A DNA stretch of 64,000 nucleotides from Cladopsammia gracilis (lineage: Eukaryota > Cnidaria > Anthozoa > Scleractinia > Dendrophylliidae): contig JAJGOT010000021.1 in NCBI GenBank assembly GCA_022457155.1, positions 829,501 through 893,500 of the forward strand. Reading direction: 5' to 3'. Positions 1-30,800 of this stretch are shown here, in pieces. Position 1 is the first letter of the stretch; the number at the start of each line of letters is the position of its first letter. Position numbers and translations under genes: made by a program. The notes beneath the pieces are model-generated. The model was given only the letters and a program-made list of their open reading frames with translations, had not been told where the DNA came from and ran no database searches.

Positions 1-533
1 CGTGTTCAGCATTTTTAATAGCTCTGGTGAGAAATGTTCACTCTTTACCACAGACAAAATTTATGCGGCTCCAAAATGTACCAGCACAGAACTAACATTA
101 AACTCTGGCAACATACCCGTCCTGTAAATATTGGGTACAAATTAATAAATAGTTTGGATAGATCTGTAAATTGGTTGTCTGTGCACTTGTTTGGTGCTCC
201 AAGATTAAAACTTTTAAAGTTAAATTAAAGTGTGTTAACTTTATTTTTAACCCCTTTAAAACAGCATCATGAAGTAAAGATTCTTGCCAGATCTGTTAAA
301 CCTGGGAGAGGATTTATTTGCCCTGAATGCTTGTGTCAGTTACAATGTATTGAAAGTCAAGGAATCACATCTTATCTGCAAAGCTTAAAATTTATTCGTT
401 TTAATAATAGCCACACAGTCCTGTGGAACAAAATAAATGTGATGAAATGTACATTGTAATACATGTATGCCTTATATTTCTGATTTGGCATAAAATGATT
501 ATCTTCAGTATTTTCTGTTTCATCAAATTCTTC

Positions 534-1353
534 TACAGTCAAACCTGTATATTAAATAGTGGTCACCCTGTACATACATGTAACGGTCACCGAACAACTT
601 CCCGAAAATTGTGCCTTATATTTACTGTAAAGTTTACCTGTATATAACGGTCACGGTCACCCTTTAGACTTCCTGAATCCACAATTTCATTATTTTTTCA
701 CCTGTACTGTATATAATGGTCACCAAATTGGATTATGATCAAACCATCAGCCAATCATGAAAAGATTTATTCAACAGCTCTTTAAATTGTAGCTACCAGG
801 GCAGGGGTCGCACACATTTACAAATACTAAATACAACTACAAATACATGTACATGTCATCGCCAGTGTCCAACACATGATGGCGACAGATAATGTGTTAT
901 GCCGATGTCCTGCTCTCAGGAGCGGTTCATACACTGTATCGCTTTCAAACAATACGGCAGTTTCTGTCTTTGAACTAACACCTGTATTTTCCGTACCACA
1001 CCGATTCACTTTCAAATTCTGCGTAGTTCCCTGATTATTACACTGTACTTGTCAAGTTGACAGTTGTTGTTTTATAGACCATGATAGTGGTCCACATCAA
1101 ATTCCTCTTCTATCAGACATTTTATTTTTATTTTCTTCCACGGACATTTTAGAGGCCTTTTACTTGTATTTTGAACGTTGCTGTTAATTGTTATAATTAT
1201 AATTGTCAACTGATAAAAATGTAAATTGAGTGATTATTTCCACATAAAAACGTTATTCATTATTTACCTCCAGTACAGTTTAAAGGAAACCGGTATATAA
1301 TGGTCACCTGGCCATTTCCCAAGGGTGACCATTATTATACAGGTTTGACTGTA
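534..1353. mobile_element. MITE with TACAGTCAAACCTGTATA terminal inverted repeats
   Basis: The left end TACAGTCAAACCTGTATA is repeated inverted at the right end, followed inside by related GGTCACC blocks. The internal motif CCTGTATATAACGGTCAC recurs near 634, 702 and 1291. No coding capacity. Same terminal family as 1361-2003 and 56910-61521. Confidence 0.75.
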
Positions 1354-1360
1354 CCTGTTA

Positions 1361-2003
1361 TACAGTCAATCCTGTATATAACAGCCCTGTTTTTAAGCGC
1401 CCACCCTCTATTAAGTGGCCACTGTTTTCATAGTCCCAAATTTTTGCCCATACAAATTTTGTATTTGCTATCTGTATTAAACTGTCACCTCTATTAAGCC
1501 ACCCTTTAGTAGTCCCATGTTTGTCTGTCTGTTATTTTTTACCTGTATTAAGTGGCCACACTTGAACCACATGCCGTTTTATGATTTTACTTTGCTCAAA
1601 AAAGGATCCACAAATTAGGGACATACAGTCCAATTACTTCAGTTCTGCAACATCCGAATCTTGAAAGACTTGAAACACCCCTTACTGTAATTCCCTAACT
1701 TAGGCTTGTAGCATGCATTATTGCCAGCACAGTTACAAAGTACATGTATAGAGTACGATCTCCATTTGTTAAAGGCAGAGATTGCTTGATTGTGTCATTG
1801 TTAGCTTGAATGACTTGCTAGTGTATACAGTAATACGGTATATATAACAAAAAATTGACATTTGACCACACCCAAAAAGTATTTCTAATGTACCTGTACT
1901 AAGTGGCCAACCTATATTAACAATTAAGCAGCCAATTTGCAGGGGTGGGTGGGTGGGGGGGGGGGGGGGGCAGGTTGACTCAGTTAATACAGGTTTGACT
2001 GTA
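1361..2003. mobile_element. Second TACAGTC-type MITE
   Basis: Starts TACAGTCAATCCTGTATA and ends with the inverted TACAGTCAAACCTGTATT. It lies only 7 bp from the previous element. It includes a G-run (about 1947-1971) and internal TTAAGTGGCCA blocks. No coding sequence. Confidence 0.7.
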
Positions 2004-2479
2004 TTTATTTAGCAAAATTCTCCTGGTATTATCACATCAAATATCAAATATCAAATTTAGTAACAACTTGTACCTGAAGAAGGCTGGTCAGGCCAGCTGA
2101 AATAATTGCATTCTATAAAAATCAAAATATACAATCATACATGTTGTATTTACAGCCTGTTTTCAGGTTTTGCTAATTCAACCAGGCTTGGCTTCAAGCC
2201 AAGTGTGGTTGTTTAGAATGCACTTTGTATGGGGCTGATTTCGGTGATAAGCATAGTGGGTTCAACTCTCTGCTTGTTTTAAATTGTACATTGCAAAGAA
2301 AGTTTTTGTATCGAAAGGGTGAGAATGGTCAACCAAACGTGTTTGAAATGTATGAGTTTGAAAAAAAACAACATTCTTGCACGAGACAGCCACCTAAACT
2401 AAAGGTCAACTAAATTTAACAACTCTCAGCTTTCATTTCACACATTATGCATATTTATGTCACTATTGCATCATTTGAG

Positions 2480-2993
2480 AAACTGGGCCTGGCTACCGGC
2501 ACAAAATGGTGCTGTGTTCAGACACTGTGTTCAGACACTGTGTTCAGACACACATTTTGTGCCTGGGTACCGGCACAAAACAGTGCTGTGTTCAGACACT
2601 GGGTACCCAAGATATCAACATGTTCACATTCTGAGTGTACAAGGGAATTGTGGGTACGCAAAGCAGTGGTAGCCTAAAGCTATGTTCACACTTGGTGCCC
2701 GAGCACGGTGCCCAAGTACGATTATCGCTGGGCACTAATGTGAACACACCTTTTTTTCAAGTACCCACGCCAGAATTCGGGCACTAAAGTGGTTACCAGT
2801 TCCCAGTGTGCACACATTTTGCGTTAGTTCCGAGGCATTACACCCACAAACCACTGTTTTGCGTACCCACAATTCCTTATAACATTCAGAATGTGAACAT
2901 GTTGATAGCTTGGGTACCCTGTGACCGAACGCAGCACTATTTTGTGCCGGTACCCAGGCACCAGTGCTCGGGCACCAAGTGTGAACATAGCCT
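2480..2993. repeat. Compound fold-back repeat with nested inverted arms
   Basis: A perfect 28-bp inverted repeat (starting GCTATGTTCACACTTGG) bounds 2679-2991. A second, longer imperfect inverted pair links 2563-2671 with 2850-2958, so the two palindromes share the right arm. Three copies of a 12-bp unit, GTGTTCAGACAC-like, occur at 2515-2550. This looks like a MITE plus a partial inverted duplicate. Confidence 0.7.
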
Positions 2994-3233
2994 AAGTTAG
3001 CTACATGTAACTATACGTTACAGTAACACACCAGATGACAATCCAGACCCTTAAAGCCCGGTTTCACTACTCATAGTTCTTGTTAAGAAAAGTTTTTTTA
3101 TTCTTCAGTTGTTATTGAATCTCCCTACCTGTAGCAGCTGTACCCAGAATAGTATTTTTTTGTTGTTGTTATTTTAAGAGCATCACAAGATGTTATTTGA
3201 AATTCACAATCAATTTGCAACATTTTCTTTTAG

Positions 3234-21485
<18,252 letters not shown>

Positions 21486-21533
21486 AGTCAAATCACATAT
21501 ATGCACAGAACCGATCAACATATCAGAAGAACG

Positions 21534-21539
21534 AATAAA
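21534..21539 (+). promoter_or_regulatory. Polyadenylation signal of the CYP4V-like gene
   Basis: AATAAA 49 nt after the stop codon, in an A/T-rich tail. No closer alternative was seen. Confidence 0.6.
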
Positions 21540-21738
21540 AAATTATTAGTAAAATGGTAGTCTAGCATAGAAAAACACTTTTTTTTTAATGTAAACTTTA
21601 TACTATATTAAAATATTTTACAGTAGAACACTTATAGTGACAAAAACAAAGAAATAACAATAGGTTGATTTTTTAACTTGGCACCAAGGCTTTGGGACAA
21701 GAACGAAAGAAATTGATTATTCATCCCTGAACCTCAAT

Positions 21739-21838
21739 TAGTCTCCCACGCAGCCGTTATTTGTCTCGTCACGCAACGCTTCGTGACGTTGGGAGGAGCA
21801 TTGCGTGACGAGACAAATAACGGCTGCGTGGGAGACTA
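21739..21838. mobile_element. 100-bp MITE with a 9-bp target duplication
   Basis: TAGTCTCCCACGCAGCCG and inverse as ~39-bp arms. The target duplication AACCTCAAT occurs at 21730-21738 and 21839-21847. The TAG...CTA ends and 9-bp duplication match the larger element at 52875-53545. Confidence 0.85.
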
Positions 21839-22086
21839 AACCTCAATGTGTAATAGTCTGTTGTATTTCCATAATTCTCGTAGCAAAGTATGAATTTTAA
21901 TATATCGAAATAGGCTTGTTAAGAAAAGATTAAGGGTAATATTACAGAGAAGTTTATATAAACAGAAAACAAAAGCAGTTGCATGAGGAGGGTGAAGGAG
22001 GACAAAATTGGTGGCGGATGTTTAAAGAACACACGCAAAAAAAGAACATTAGTAACAGTTTTTATGGTACTTACCACTGAACCAAA

Positions 22087-22275
22087 ATAGGTCATTTGCA
22101 CGATGACGTTATTTGACTACTACTACCAGAATCCTTCAGTTTTTTGTTTTGTAGTGCAAATTAGGGCTATTGTTATTTAAACCGCACTGGGATTACAAAA
22201 TTTGAATAAGAAAGGAAAAACGAAATGAATTCTGGTAGTAGTAGTCAAATGACGTCATCGTGCAAATGGCCTATT
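22087..22275. mobile_element. Fold-back MITE, AATAGGYCATTTGCACGATG arms
   Basis: Arms of about 47 bp (through TTTGACTACTACTACCAGAA) around a ~90-bp loop. Non-coding. Confidence 0.8.
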
Positions 22276-22711
22276 CCCAGTAATTTCGATTTGAAAGTAA
22301 ATGTAACAATTCATTTTCCGGAAATTTCCGTAGGAAATTGTGGAATACATACTGAGTTAGTTCCTTCATCCGAAAATAACCAAAATAATGAAATGGCGGC
22401 CATATCGGTGTCCTAAACGAATCCTATAGGACTTTAGCTCTATTCTTATTCAAACATTTCTTATTGTTTTAGCACTCCAGTATGGCCACCGGTCACGTAA
22501 AGTGAAAACACTCTATCGTTTTACGTTTAGAGAAATAAAATCAGTGTTCATCAGTATATATAAACAGTATAAACAGTAATTAGCGTTATAATAATAATGT
22601 TAGTGCGCTCTGATTGGCTCGGGATAGCAAGTGCTATTCACCTCCAAGCAATTTGCGCGCGAAAATTGCAATCGTTGACAGGAATAAATGAGTTAAAAAT
22701 CATCATTTTCG

Positions 22712-22862
22712 TGCTATATTATCTCACTGTTTTAGTATATGCTAAAACAACTATTCACCTCAGTGTCGGAGGCCAGTGATGGATATTTACCAAGCCGCGC
22801 TATATTATCTCACTGTTTTAGTATATACTAAAACAACTATTCACCTCAGTATCAGTGGCCAG
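22712..22862. repeat. ~85-bp tandem duplication
   Basis: The block TATTATCTCACTGTTTTAGT through CTATTCACCTCAGT is present twice in direct orientation with a few differences. Confidence 0.8.
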
Positions 22863-22895
22863 TGGCTATCTCCACTTCGGTGAATAGTTGTTAAA

Positions 22896-23396
22896 TATAC
22901 CTTATTACATGAAATTTTCGCGACACGTTAATTTCGCGATTTAAAAAAAATCGCGAAATTTAAGTGACGCGAAAATTAAATGTCGCAAAAAAAACGTGAC
23001 GCGAAAATTATGTCAATAATTAAAAAACGACTTTATTACCATTACACACGTTTATAACAATCATTTTGAACTATTCTGTGGTAATGTTCTGGTCCTTCAA
23101 GCATGAACTACAAACCGTGCCTTGTATACACTGAGAACATCTTTCTTGTTACTATTTACATAATCAGTTGCGTTTCTGTTTATTTGGACATTGTTGATTA
23201 AGTTGTTTGATCAAATTCAGGGACATGTTAAATAACATTGACAAAGAAATAAAGTGTGTCTCACTCAAAAACGCGAAATTAAAGTGAGTCAAAATGCAAA
23301 ATTTTCGCAAAATCGCGAAATTAAGGTGTCGCGAAATATGCGAATCTCAAAATCGCGAAATCAACGTGTCGCGAAAATTTCATGTAATAAGGTATA
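22896..23396. mobile_element. MITE rich in CGCGAAAATT words
   Basis: ~45-bp terminal inverted repeats starting TATACCTTATTACATGAAAT. Subterminal direct and inverted copies of TCGCGAAATTAA / GTGACGCGAAAATT. Flanked by TTAA-like sequence on both sides. Non-coding. Confidence 0.8.
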
Positions 23397-23431
23397 TTAA
23401 AAAAAAACAGATCTCGGGGGTATGAGGTAGT

Positions 23432-24136
23432 AGTTACGTAGCCTAGCTCGGTGCGTGAACGAGCGGAGAATTCGCACCTACAACCTCTGTCAGCACTCGC
23501 GATACTTTTCCTTCTGCTCACGCCTTTGCTCCCTACTATCTGTACGCCTGAAAAAGGCTAGGAAGTTGACGAAACAGAGAAAAAATTCTCCATGACGTCA
23601 ACTGTGCGTCTGTACTCTAATAGATTATAGGTAATGGCCAATCACAATGCGCTTAGTATACTGTATTAACACCAATTGACTCGAGCACTCGGTGGTGGTC
23701 TGGTACAGATGTAGATCCTGGTAGTGGTGTCCGACGTCCTTCTGGACGGTATGATTTGGACCCTATCTAACAGCCGATACATTAGCTGAAGTGACAGATT
23801 CAATTGTGGGCGGGGTCTTTTATATTTTCCCTTTAATAACAGTTAAACAATTCTCAAAAACAAATAGTGCCGACGTTACGTTATATAATTCTCAATAAGA
23901 TGCCCAACCGCCTTCCCGGCTACTTATTTGTATGTCATTGAATATGAATGGTTTCCTTTGTTTTCATATGCCTCGTTCTTCCAAATGTTTTATAGGGAAA
24001 TGTAAATAAGTGGCCGGGTATTCTAAAATCGCTCGAAAATACCTTTTGGGTACGAAAAAAAGTCAGGTAGTAAATTCGGGGCCGGGATAAGTTCTGCCGC
24101 TGAGATATTCAGCTAAAAGTACCGAGGAGGGACACT
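23432..24136. repeat. Dispersed repeat, copy 1
   Basis: Starts AGTTACGTAGCCTAG and ends GGAGGGACACT. Nearly the same sequence lies at 50608-51254 immediately upstream of GST copy B, with small indels. No protein recognised. Confidence 0.8.
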
Positions 24137-24144
24137 GGCCATTT

Positions 24145-24210
24145 TTATACTAGAGACGCATTATCCGTCTGGACGAACTTGGGCGAATATTTGTAGTTCG
24201 TCTGGTTATG

Positions 24211-24252
<42 letters not shown>

Positions 24253-24310
24253 AGACGAATTATCTTTTGTAGTGCGTCGTTCAAGACGCATTTCGAACGA
24301 TAGTTCGTCT

Positions 24311-24352
<42 letters not shown>

Positions 24353-24377
24353 CATAACCAGACGAACTACAAATGTT

Positions 24378-24408
<31 letters not shown>

Positions 24409-24494
24409 TCTAGTTGTTCGTCCCGTCTTTACACTAGACGCATAACATGACAGACGCATTATTCGTCTGGACGGATAATGCGTCTCTAGTATAA
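24145..24494. mobile_element. 350-bp fold-back element built from GACGCATTATCCGTCTGGAC units
   Basis: The outer ends TTATACTAGAGACGC and inverse, plus a second large inverted pair centred near 24283 with arms of about 130 bp. The unit GACGCATTATCCGTCT and its inverse occur at least seven times. Non-coding. Confidence 0.85.
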
Positions 24495-25911
24495 TCAAAG
24501 GGCTCTTAAAGCCATCTCGTTAATGCGTTGAAACATGAGGTTAAAAAAAAGAAGAATCTAAAATAAATATAAAATAAATATGGTAAAGATGGCGTTGTAG
24601 AATCAGACATTATGTAGAAAATGCGAGGCGCAGTAGTCAACTGGATATGGTTCTTGGCAGGATAGAGAAGATTGAGAGAACTTGGTTTGAAAATTCATGT
24701 TGGTGCAAGTCAAAAAAAGTTATGAGTAACAAAGAATCACGAGTGTGAATGTAAATAATTTTGATGTTAGGGAAGTGAAAGTGAAAGACTTTTCCCGCCT
24801 TCCTAGCTAATTGACGATGAAAATGTGTTGTTGGTTCAATTTACACAGTGCATTTTCAGTTATTCATTGTCTATTTTCTGTTGGGATATTTGACAATGGA
24901 AAAGACTTTCTAAATCAAATACAATAGATTGCCGCAATTTTAAAACAATTAAAAGCCCACATCGATAATACGTCACGTGCAATGACTTTATATCTGATCA
25001 GATGAGATATTAATATTAATTATCAAAATATCAATTGACACAACAAATGGTGACTGAATCTTTAATATTCTTTAAAGTAAGGCCCGATTCAAACATTGAA
25101 CTTCACATTTGCCGAATCTAATGGAAGGAGGCCGTAACAACATGTCATTTCTCTAGAGCTGCCTTTCCCCATGCCAGGACAATTTGAGCTATGTTTAGCA
25201 GACATCGCGCCATCAGCCATTTCTTTTTCAACTCTCCAGCAGTATTCGAAAATAGAACGAAAGTCAAAATTTATGGTATTTTGCTGTTCCTACTCTTGCA
25301 TAATGAAACGGAAAGTTTTGTAGTTAGCTAAAGTATCAAGTCTGCTGTTTTATATATTTTGACGTGAAAAATGGCGGGAAAATGGTGATCACGTGGTCAT
25401 TTTTCGGTCACGTCTGCTATGGACGCACTTATATAGAAAATATTGGGTCTGGAGCGGATAAACAGGGCACCACTCCTGGCGGTCACTTTTTTAGTTTCCC
25501 TTAGATCGAAATGAGGTTCATGACAGGCCTGCACCGACTCCGCTATGTGGTTTTGCGGTTGCGATGCATTTATATTAGCTTTCAAAGTTTGGCTGTTATG
25601 AGTCGTGTCGTTAAGTGATTTACGTCTTGTATGATGTGTTAGGCGGCGTTTTGTAAATAGTTTTCAGGAATGGTTGGTTTTGAACGAAACTCCATTTTTC
25701 ATCAGTATTTGTTTAAGGTTTTTCAGTCGTGGGTGAAATGTTGTGACAAAAGGCGTTATTATCTCGCGAGTTTTTTCGTTTTGTTTTCATGCCAATTGCG
25801 TTCCGGCAAAAGTGAAATTCAGAATACCAGTGCATTTAGGAGGGTGCTGATTTGTTAACAGTTAACTGACAATTGCCCAAAAATATAGTAGTTAACTGAT
25901 AAATGAAAAGT
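24495..25911. other. Intergenic, nothing recognised
   Basis: AT-rich sequence with short open frames only. No transposon ends, splice-consistent exon series or RNA gene seen. Confidence 0.5.
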
Positions 25912-26176
25912 TACCGTATTTTCTCTATAAAATGCCCCCGGCGTTTATTTCAAACTTGGCCTTGTGGACCCGGCGTTTCTTTGTATCAGCAGTTTTTTCT
26001 CGCCCGCCATTTTTTAAGAAAGGGTTATTATTCGTTTTTCTTGGCAGCCTTGTACCTTGCCCTTAAATCTTAAGTTTATTATACCACAAACAAACGTTTG
26101 AGGAGCTTACTTACAACTTCCTCAATTATACCCGGCGTTTATTCGGGGCCCGGCGTTTAATCGAGAAAATACGGTA
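25912..26176. mobile_element. MITE, TACCGTATTTTCTC termini
   Basis: Ends TACCGTATTTTCTC and GAGAAAATACGGTA. CCCGGCGTTTATT is repeated directly and near both ends. Non-coding. Confidence 0.75.
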
Positions 26177-28855
26177 ACAGTTAAGTGACATTCTATTAAT
26201 TATACTAAATTAACGATTGTTGTTGTTAATAAAAGCAATATAGTTTTTTCCTAACAGCAAAGCTATTTTGTGACTTTTACCTGCCTCGCTGCGTGACCAG
26301 GTGACATATTAACCGATATTATATGCGAAAGGTACCAGGGTCGTAGAGCGTTGACCTTGATCTCCGTGATGGCGTCGAGTGGCGTGGTCAAAGTTATTCT
26401 GAGTTTTTATCGAGATGATGACAAAGGATCGGCATTCGAATGACACATAAGTCGCATACCGTTTGACATGACAAAGCACAATTCAATGGACATATAATCA
26501 AACAATAAGCGGAAAGTTTGGACTCGGTGAGTTTGATTTAAAGTTGTTCCGATTAGAGAAGATCGACGGGAAAGCTGTTACAAAGGCTCAGTTGGAAATG
26601 GAGCTACCTTTTCTAATGGGAAGTGTGACAAGTGATGGTGGTATGGTGTGTATTTTGTTTCGTCATTTTGTCCTAGCACGCGAACGCGGGTTGACCCAGG
26701 GGTTAACCACACGAGCCCTTTTCAGTGTTAGATTAAATGAGTAAGATTTCTGATTACACTAAAACCTGTATTAAGCAGACTCCAAAGTAAGTGGACACAC
26801 CGTATTTTATTGGACACAAGCATCAGTGAGTTTCGATTTTTTTTCCTTCCCATACTCTCTGTGTACGATCCTGTATCAAACAGACATCTTTAATACTGAC
26901 GATCCTTATTACGGTTTTGGAAGCTATCTTGACAGGTGAGAAATTATGGTTTTTGTATGAGAATCTAATGTCGAATAATTTTCGTAAAGCGGCTGTTCTA
27001 AGTCCAATCCCAAAAACGCATTCACTCTGGTCATTCTCATGGCCTTTAAAGTAACCTTATCTTAACTTTGCAAATTTAAAAGCCTTACTGATATACGTAA
27101 TTTCCTACTTGTCAAGCTAAATCACTTGATAAGATCAATGAATGAAAATATTGAAATGAACCGATTTCCGACAGCGTGACGCAGTTAAAAAAGAAAAACA
27201 TAAATTTTTTTTATACAAGCGCATGAGTATAGGCTACCAGTGTAGCCTCTTCTTAACTGACAATTGGGTACCCCCATTAGCACCCTTATTTAGCAGTGCT
27301 AGATTAATTTGTCGTGTGTTTGGCCTTGTTTACAAAATGGTAAAGTAAGCTCACTGTAGCTGTCGAGAAAAAGCTGCGCCGGGTTTACAGCTCTTTACAG
27401 GCAAATTCACCGCGAGAAACAACTTCAAGCATCACGCTTCAGTGAATGTTCTGACACCTATAGAATGAATTGAGTTCCATTGTAATAATCTAATGGATAG
27501 TATCAATTATATATCCGGAAAAAATCTGGTCATTTCACGAACAGAAATCTAGAACCGGAAAGGAGGAAACAGTTACGCATTAACATCGGAACGGATAGAT
27601 TGCCGTCCAAAATGGTGGCGCTGTTCAGATGTGTGTTACTTTTCCTTTATACCCTCTTAAAGTTTGATGTTCCCAATGTTTACGTATTTTTTTACGAAAG
27701 AGACGATAACTTAATTTGTTATATGTGGTTTTCATGTTACGTCATCGCCGCCATGCTGGTGGACATAAACAATAGTTCTCTCATTAGCTCCTTTTGTTCG
27801 TCCACCAGCATTTGTTCGTTTCACTATTGTTATCTATGTCTCTAGAGATTGATTGCAAACCACCTATAGGAACGAAATTAAAAAAGCCCGTCAAGGTTGT
27901 TGAAAGGAGGTGTCGCAGAAGATTCCTGTCAGTTTTTAGAATTTTCAGTCAGTTCAGTTGCAACCTGTTGGTAAACGAACTTGAAATGTTCACCTGTATA
28001 CAGACTTCTATTTTATGAGAGGGGTGAATGCAGCGATCTGTTTTTGGTCGTATCGTAAGTGTCTCAGTAAAGGCTGTAATTTTAGCTTGTATTCGCTGCG
28101 CTTTACAGCTGCGTGGAGCTCGCTAAAACCTTCGTTGGCATTTTTGACAGTCTAGCGACTGTTACGTTTAAGCCTAGCTTTTTCAGCTGCATGTAGAAGG
28201 TAAGTCTTCTAAAAACCTATTAAGAAAAATTTAATACAGTGCACCATGGATATAGATAAGTACAGTTTTAAGGGGTTGCAACGGTTAAATTCCTCTTCAT
28301 AAATATTTCAATACTATTTGTCTTTTGAATTAAGAGTAAACTAAATAGGTATCGAGTCCATCCATTTGAATTAATGATTTCAACTGATTTTTAAAGGCCT
28401 TAATTATTATATTGTCTACGAACTTCTCATTGCGTTAAAACCACACGGCTAGGCCTTGCACGCTCAGCTTATTACAAGTGCACGACTCATCGTCGTACAT
28501 TTTTATCCAATTGAATTCCGGTTATGCAAAAATTGATTAAACTCGAATCCTTCGTAGAACTCGAAGTTTACGCTAACTGTTACAAAAATCGATTACATTG
28601 AAATGGCATTATTTGGCAAGAGAATAGACCAAAATCTTGTAAAATTTTAAATATTCCCGGAAATTTCTTTCACAGTGTGGCGCGTTTTAGCAACTGATCT
28701 TGAAAATCCACCGGCATAAAGCCATCCGAGCCAAATGAACAAGTATTTGAGAATGCAATGAAATTCATCGGAACTTGAATATAAAATTTGAACTCATTTG
28801 AGTCAGAACAGCGAATTGATAATAATTATGTTTCGTTTCTTGATAGATCATGGCA
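26177..28855. other. Intergenic, nothing firm
   Basis: Contains a decayed CCTGTATTAAGCAGAC fragment (about 26763) of the TACAGTC family. Several short open frames (for example 26544-26744 and 27600-28018) match no family I know. No convincing gene. Confidence 0.45.
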
Positions 28856-29782
28856 GGGAATCCCGGAACGTCGAGTTGGACATCGAGTTCGAGTTCGAGT
28901 TCGAGTTCGAGTTGGACTTCGAGTTGGATTTCGAGTTGGACTTCGAGTTGGACTTCGAGTTGGACTTCGAGTTAAAAAAACAAAATACAAATATGAAAAA
29001 ATATAATCGGCACTTACACAAAAGAAAAAAGGTCACGAGAGGATACTGCCTTTTGTCACAACGTACCATCAAGCAGCACAGGTAGCCTAAGCTCAAGTGA
29101 TAAACGTCGTGGTAAATGGCGTAATAGCGAAATTATAAGGATTTGTATTGGGAAAATTCACTTCGAGTTTGAGCGTAAAATTAGGAACGATATTTGAATA
29201 AAACTGGTTCATCTGAACTTCTTTGTGTGTTTACTTGTGCCTCAGTGAGTGGTTTTGCGGTCGATTCGCGATTCCAGCGATTTTTAGTTCAACTGTTTCA
29301 GTCCTCCCTCTGAAAGAGACAGCACTCCGCTCATCGAGCCGATCGGATCCACCGAAGGAAATCGGCGGTAAAAATCGCTCCAACGCCTCCAGTCACCTCG
29401 AAATTCTACTTAGACCATAGTCGATGGTTCTGCTTTCCATTCGTTATCTTCATCAGAGTCGCACATTACATTGAGAGAGAATTAAAGGTCGCTAATCTCT
29501 GCAAACTTTCCCGTTTTGAGCCATCAGAAACGGCTTTATTCATACTTCGCGTTCATCCGTTCAGTAGCCGTGCGGTTTTGCCGTTCGAACGGCATATATA
29601 TTAGCCAAGTTAATCCAATGGCAAAATAGATCAAGTCGCTCATCTGTTCACTATTTAAAGTACATGCAATTAACGAGATATCTCCAAACAAGTCTTCTTC
29701 TGCAATAAGCTTTACTCGCAGCACTTCACTTTCCAGTGGAAACTACTAGTTTATCTTGTACAGGATTTTACTGATCCAGATC

Positions 29783-29832
29783 CGCGCGGCCAAATTTCTT
29801 GCCTACCGGTAGGCAAGATATTTGGCCGCGCG
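29783..29832. repeat. 50-bp palindrome
   Basis: CGCGCGGCCAAAT...GCCTACCGGTAGGC...ATTTGGCCGCGCG, one mismatch, centred on ACCGGT. It would form a hairpin with no loop spacer. Confidence 0.8.
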
Positions 29833-30118
29833 ATACAAACGTCTGTGAAATTTGCCGACTTGGCGGAGCTATATCTCCATTATTTTAAAAGATATCGCTT
29901 TTAAACTCGGCCATTTTACTATTTTTGAGATGCTTTTCCCAGCAGTGTCGATGGATTATTGCTATCAGGCCCATATAAAATTTTGGAAAAACCGTGATAA
30001 GGTCTATTCTGAAAACGTCTTGCGATACATGTTTGTAACCGCAAACAGGAAATTGTATTACTTACTCAAACTATCATCACCTGATCACCGGAGTGTCCGT
30101 GATAAAGAGGTTAAGTTT

Positions 30119-30296
30119 ATATTAATTTGCTCTCTGGGACCGAATTTAGTGTCCGTTGTCCGTATTAGAGAGGGTCCGTATTATAGAGGTCTTTTTTAAA
30201 GAAAATATGTGCGAATTTTGTCGGGACACAGGAAACTGTCCGTAATAGAGAGGTATCCGTATTAGAGAGGTGTCCGTAAGGGAGGTTCGACTGTCG
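30119..30296. repeat. GTCCGTATTAGAGAGG repeats, decayed MITE
   Basis: GTCCGTATTAGAGAGG-like units occur five times, ending AGGTTCGACTGTC. It resembles a decayed member of the row-type repeat families seen elsewhere in the window. Confidence 0.55.
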
Positions 30297-30479
30297 ATTT
30301 TTATCGATTATAGTTTTTCATATTTCGAAATCCAACTCGAAGTCCAACTCGAACTCGAACTCGATATCCAACTTGACGTTTCGGGATTCCCATACTGGGA
30401 CGTTCATACTTGCATTGCGTGAGAGCTCTAGAATAATTCAGGAAATAACGCTTTTCCACTTATGCTGATAAGCGTTCAT

Positions 30480-30800
30480 GTTTAAAATTCTAAGCCGCCA
30501 CCGGCGTACTAGAACAAACGCAAATTTTGCTCTGCCATATCGCTCATATTAAAACACAAACTTTCCCGTCCCATTTAACTTTCTTAAAACGTCGCCATTC
30601 GTAAAAATACACCGTGAAATTCTCAAACTGCGTTTGCCAAAAAAAACGCATTTGACCTATTTTTGGCTTTACGATAAATGATTGAAGCTGATAGGTAACG
30701 TGAGATATCGAAACTTAAGAAGAACTTAATGCCTTTGCGGTAACGTAATGTGAGATATGACAAGTTCATGACAAGTTCTGATTTTTTTTGATTTTCTACT
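30480..30800. repeat. Dispersed repeat, copy 1
   Basis: ATTTTGCTCTGCCATA through TAACGTAATGTGAGATATGA, repeated at 35035-35335 with about 90% identity; the last third is also at 34107-34195. Confidence 0.75.

Larger units (their letters stand above)
1..3233 (+). other. Upstream or intron-1 sequence of the CYP4V-like gene, repeat-filled
   Basis: No exon encoding a membrane anchor or proline-rich hinge ending in phase 1 was found here, so this is most likely the 3' part of intron 1. It holds two TACAGTC-type MITEs (534-1353 and 1361-2003) and a compound inverted repeat (2480-2993). The open frames present are short and unlike any protein I recognise. Confidence 0.5.
28856..30391. mobile_element. 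Candidate long-TIR element with (GAGTTC/GAGTTGGACTTC)n ends
   Basis: GGGAATCCC followed by a GAGTTCGAGTTGGA array at the left (28877-28973) is mirrored at 30300-30391. The flanking AAATATGAAAAA stretch is also mirrored, so the arms are about 95-150 bp and differ in array length. The ~1.3-kb interior has no recognised transposase. Confidence 0.6.

Noticed and set aside
534..3233. First coding exon of the P450 gene
   Set aside because: No frame with a membrane anchor, proline-rich hinge and phase-1 donor was found; most of the interval is MITE sequence.
24145..24494. CRISPR-like array of GACGCATTATCCGTCT
   Set aside because: Units are in both orientations with irregular spacing in a eukaryotic intergenic region; it is a fold-back element.
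26544..26744. Possible exon with LEKIDGKAVTKAQLEMELPF
   Set aside because: Looks protein-like for 35 residues but no family recognised and no flanking exons found.
28788..29096. Arg-Val, Glu-Phe and Ser-Asn repeat proteins
   Set aside because: Translations of the GAGTTC hexamer array in different frames.
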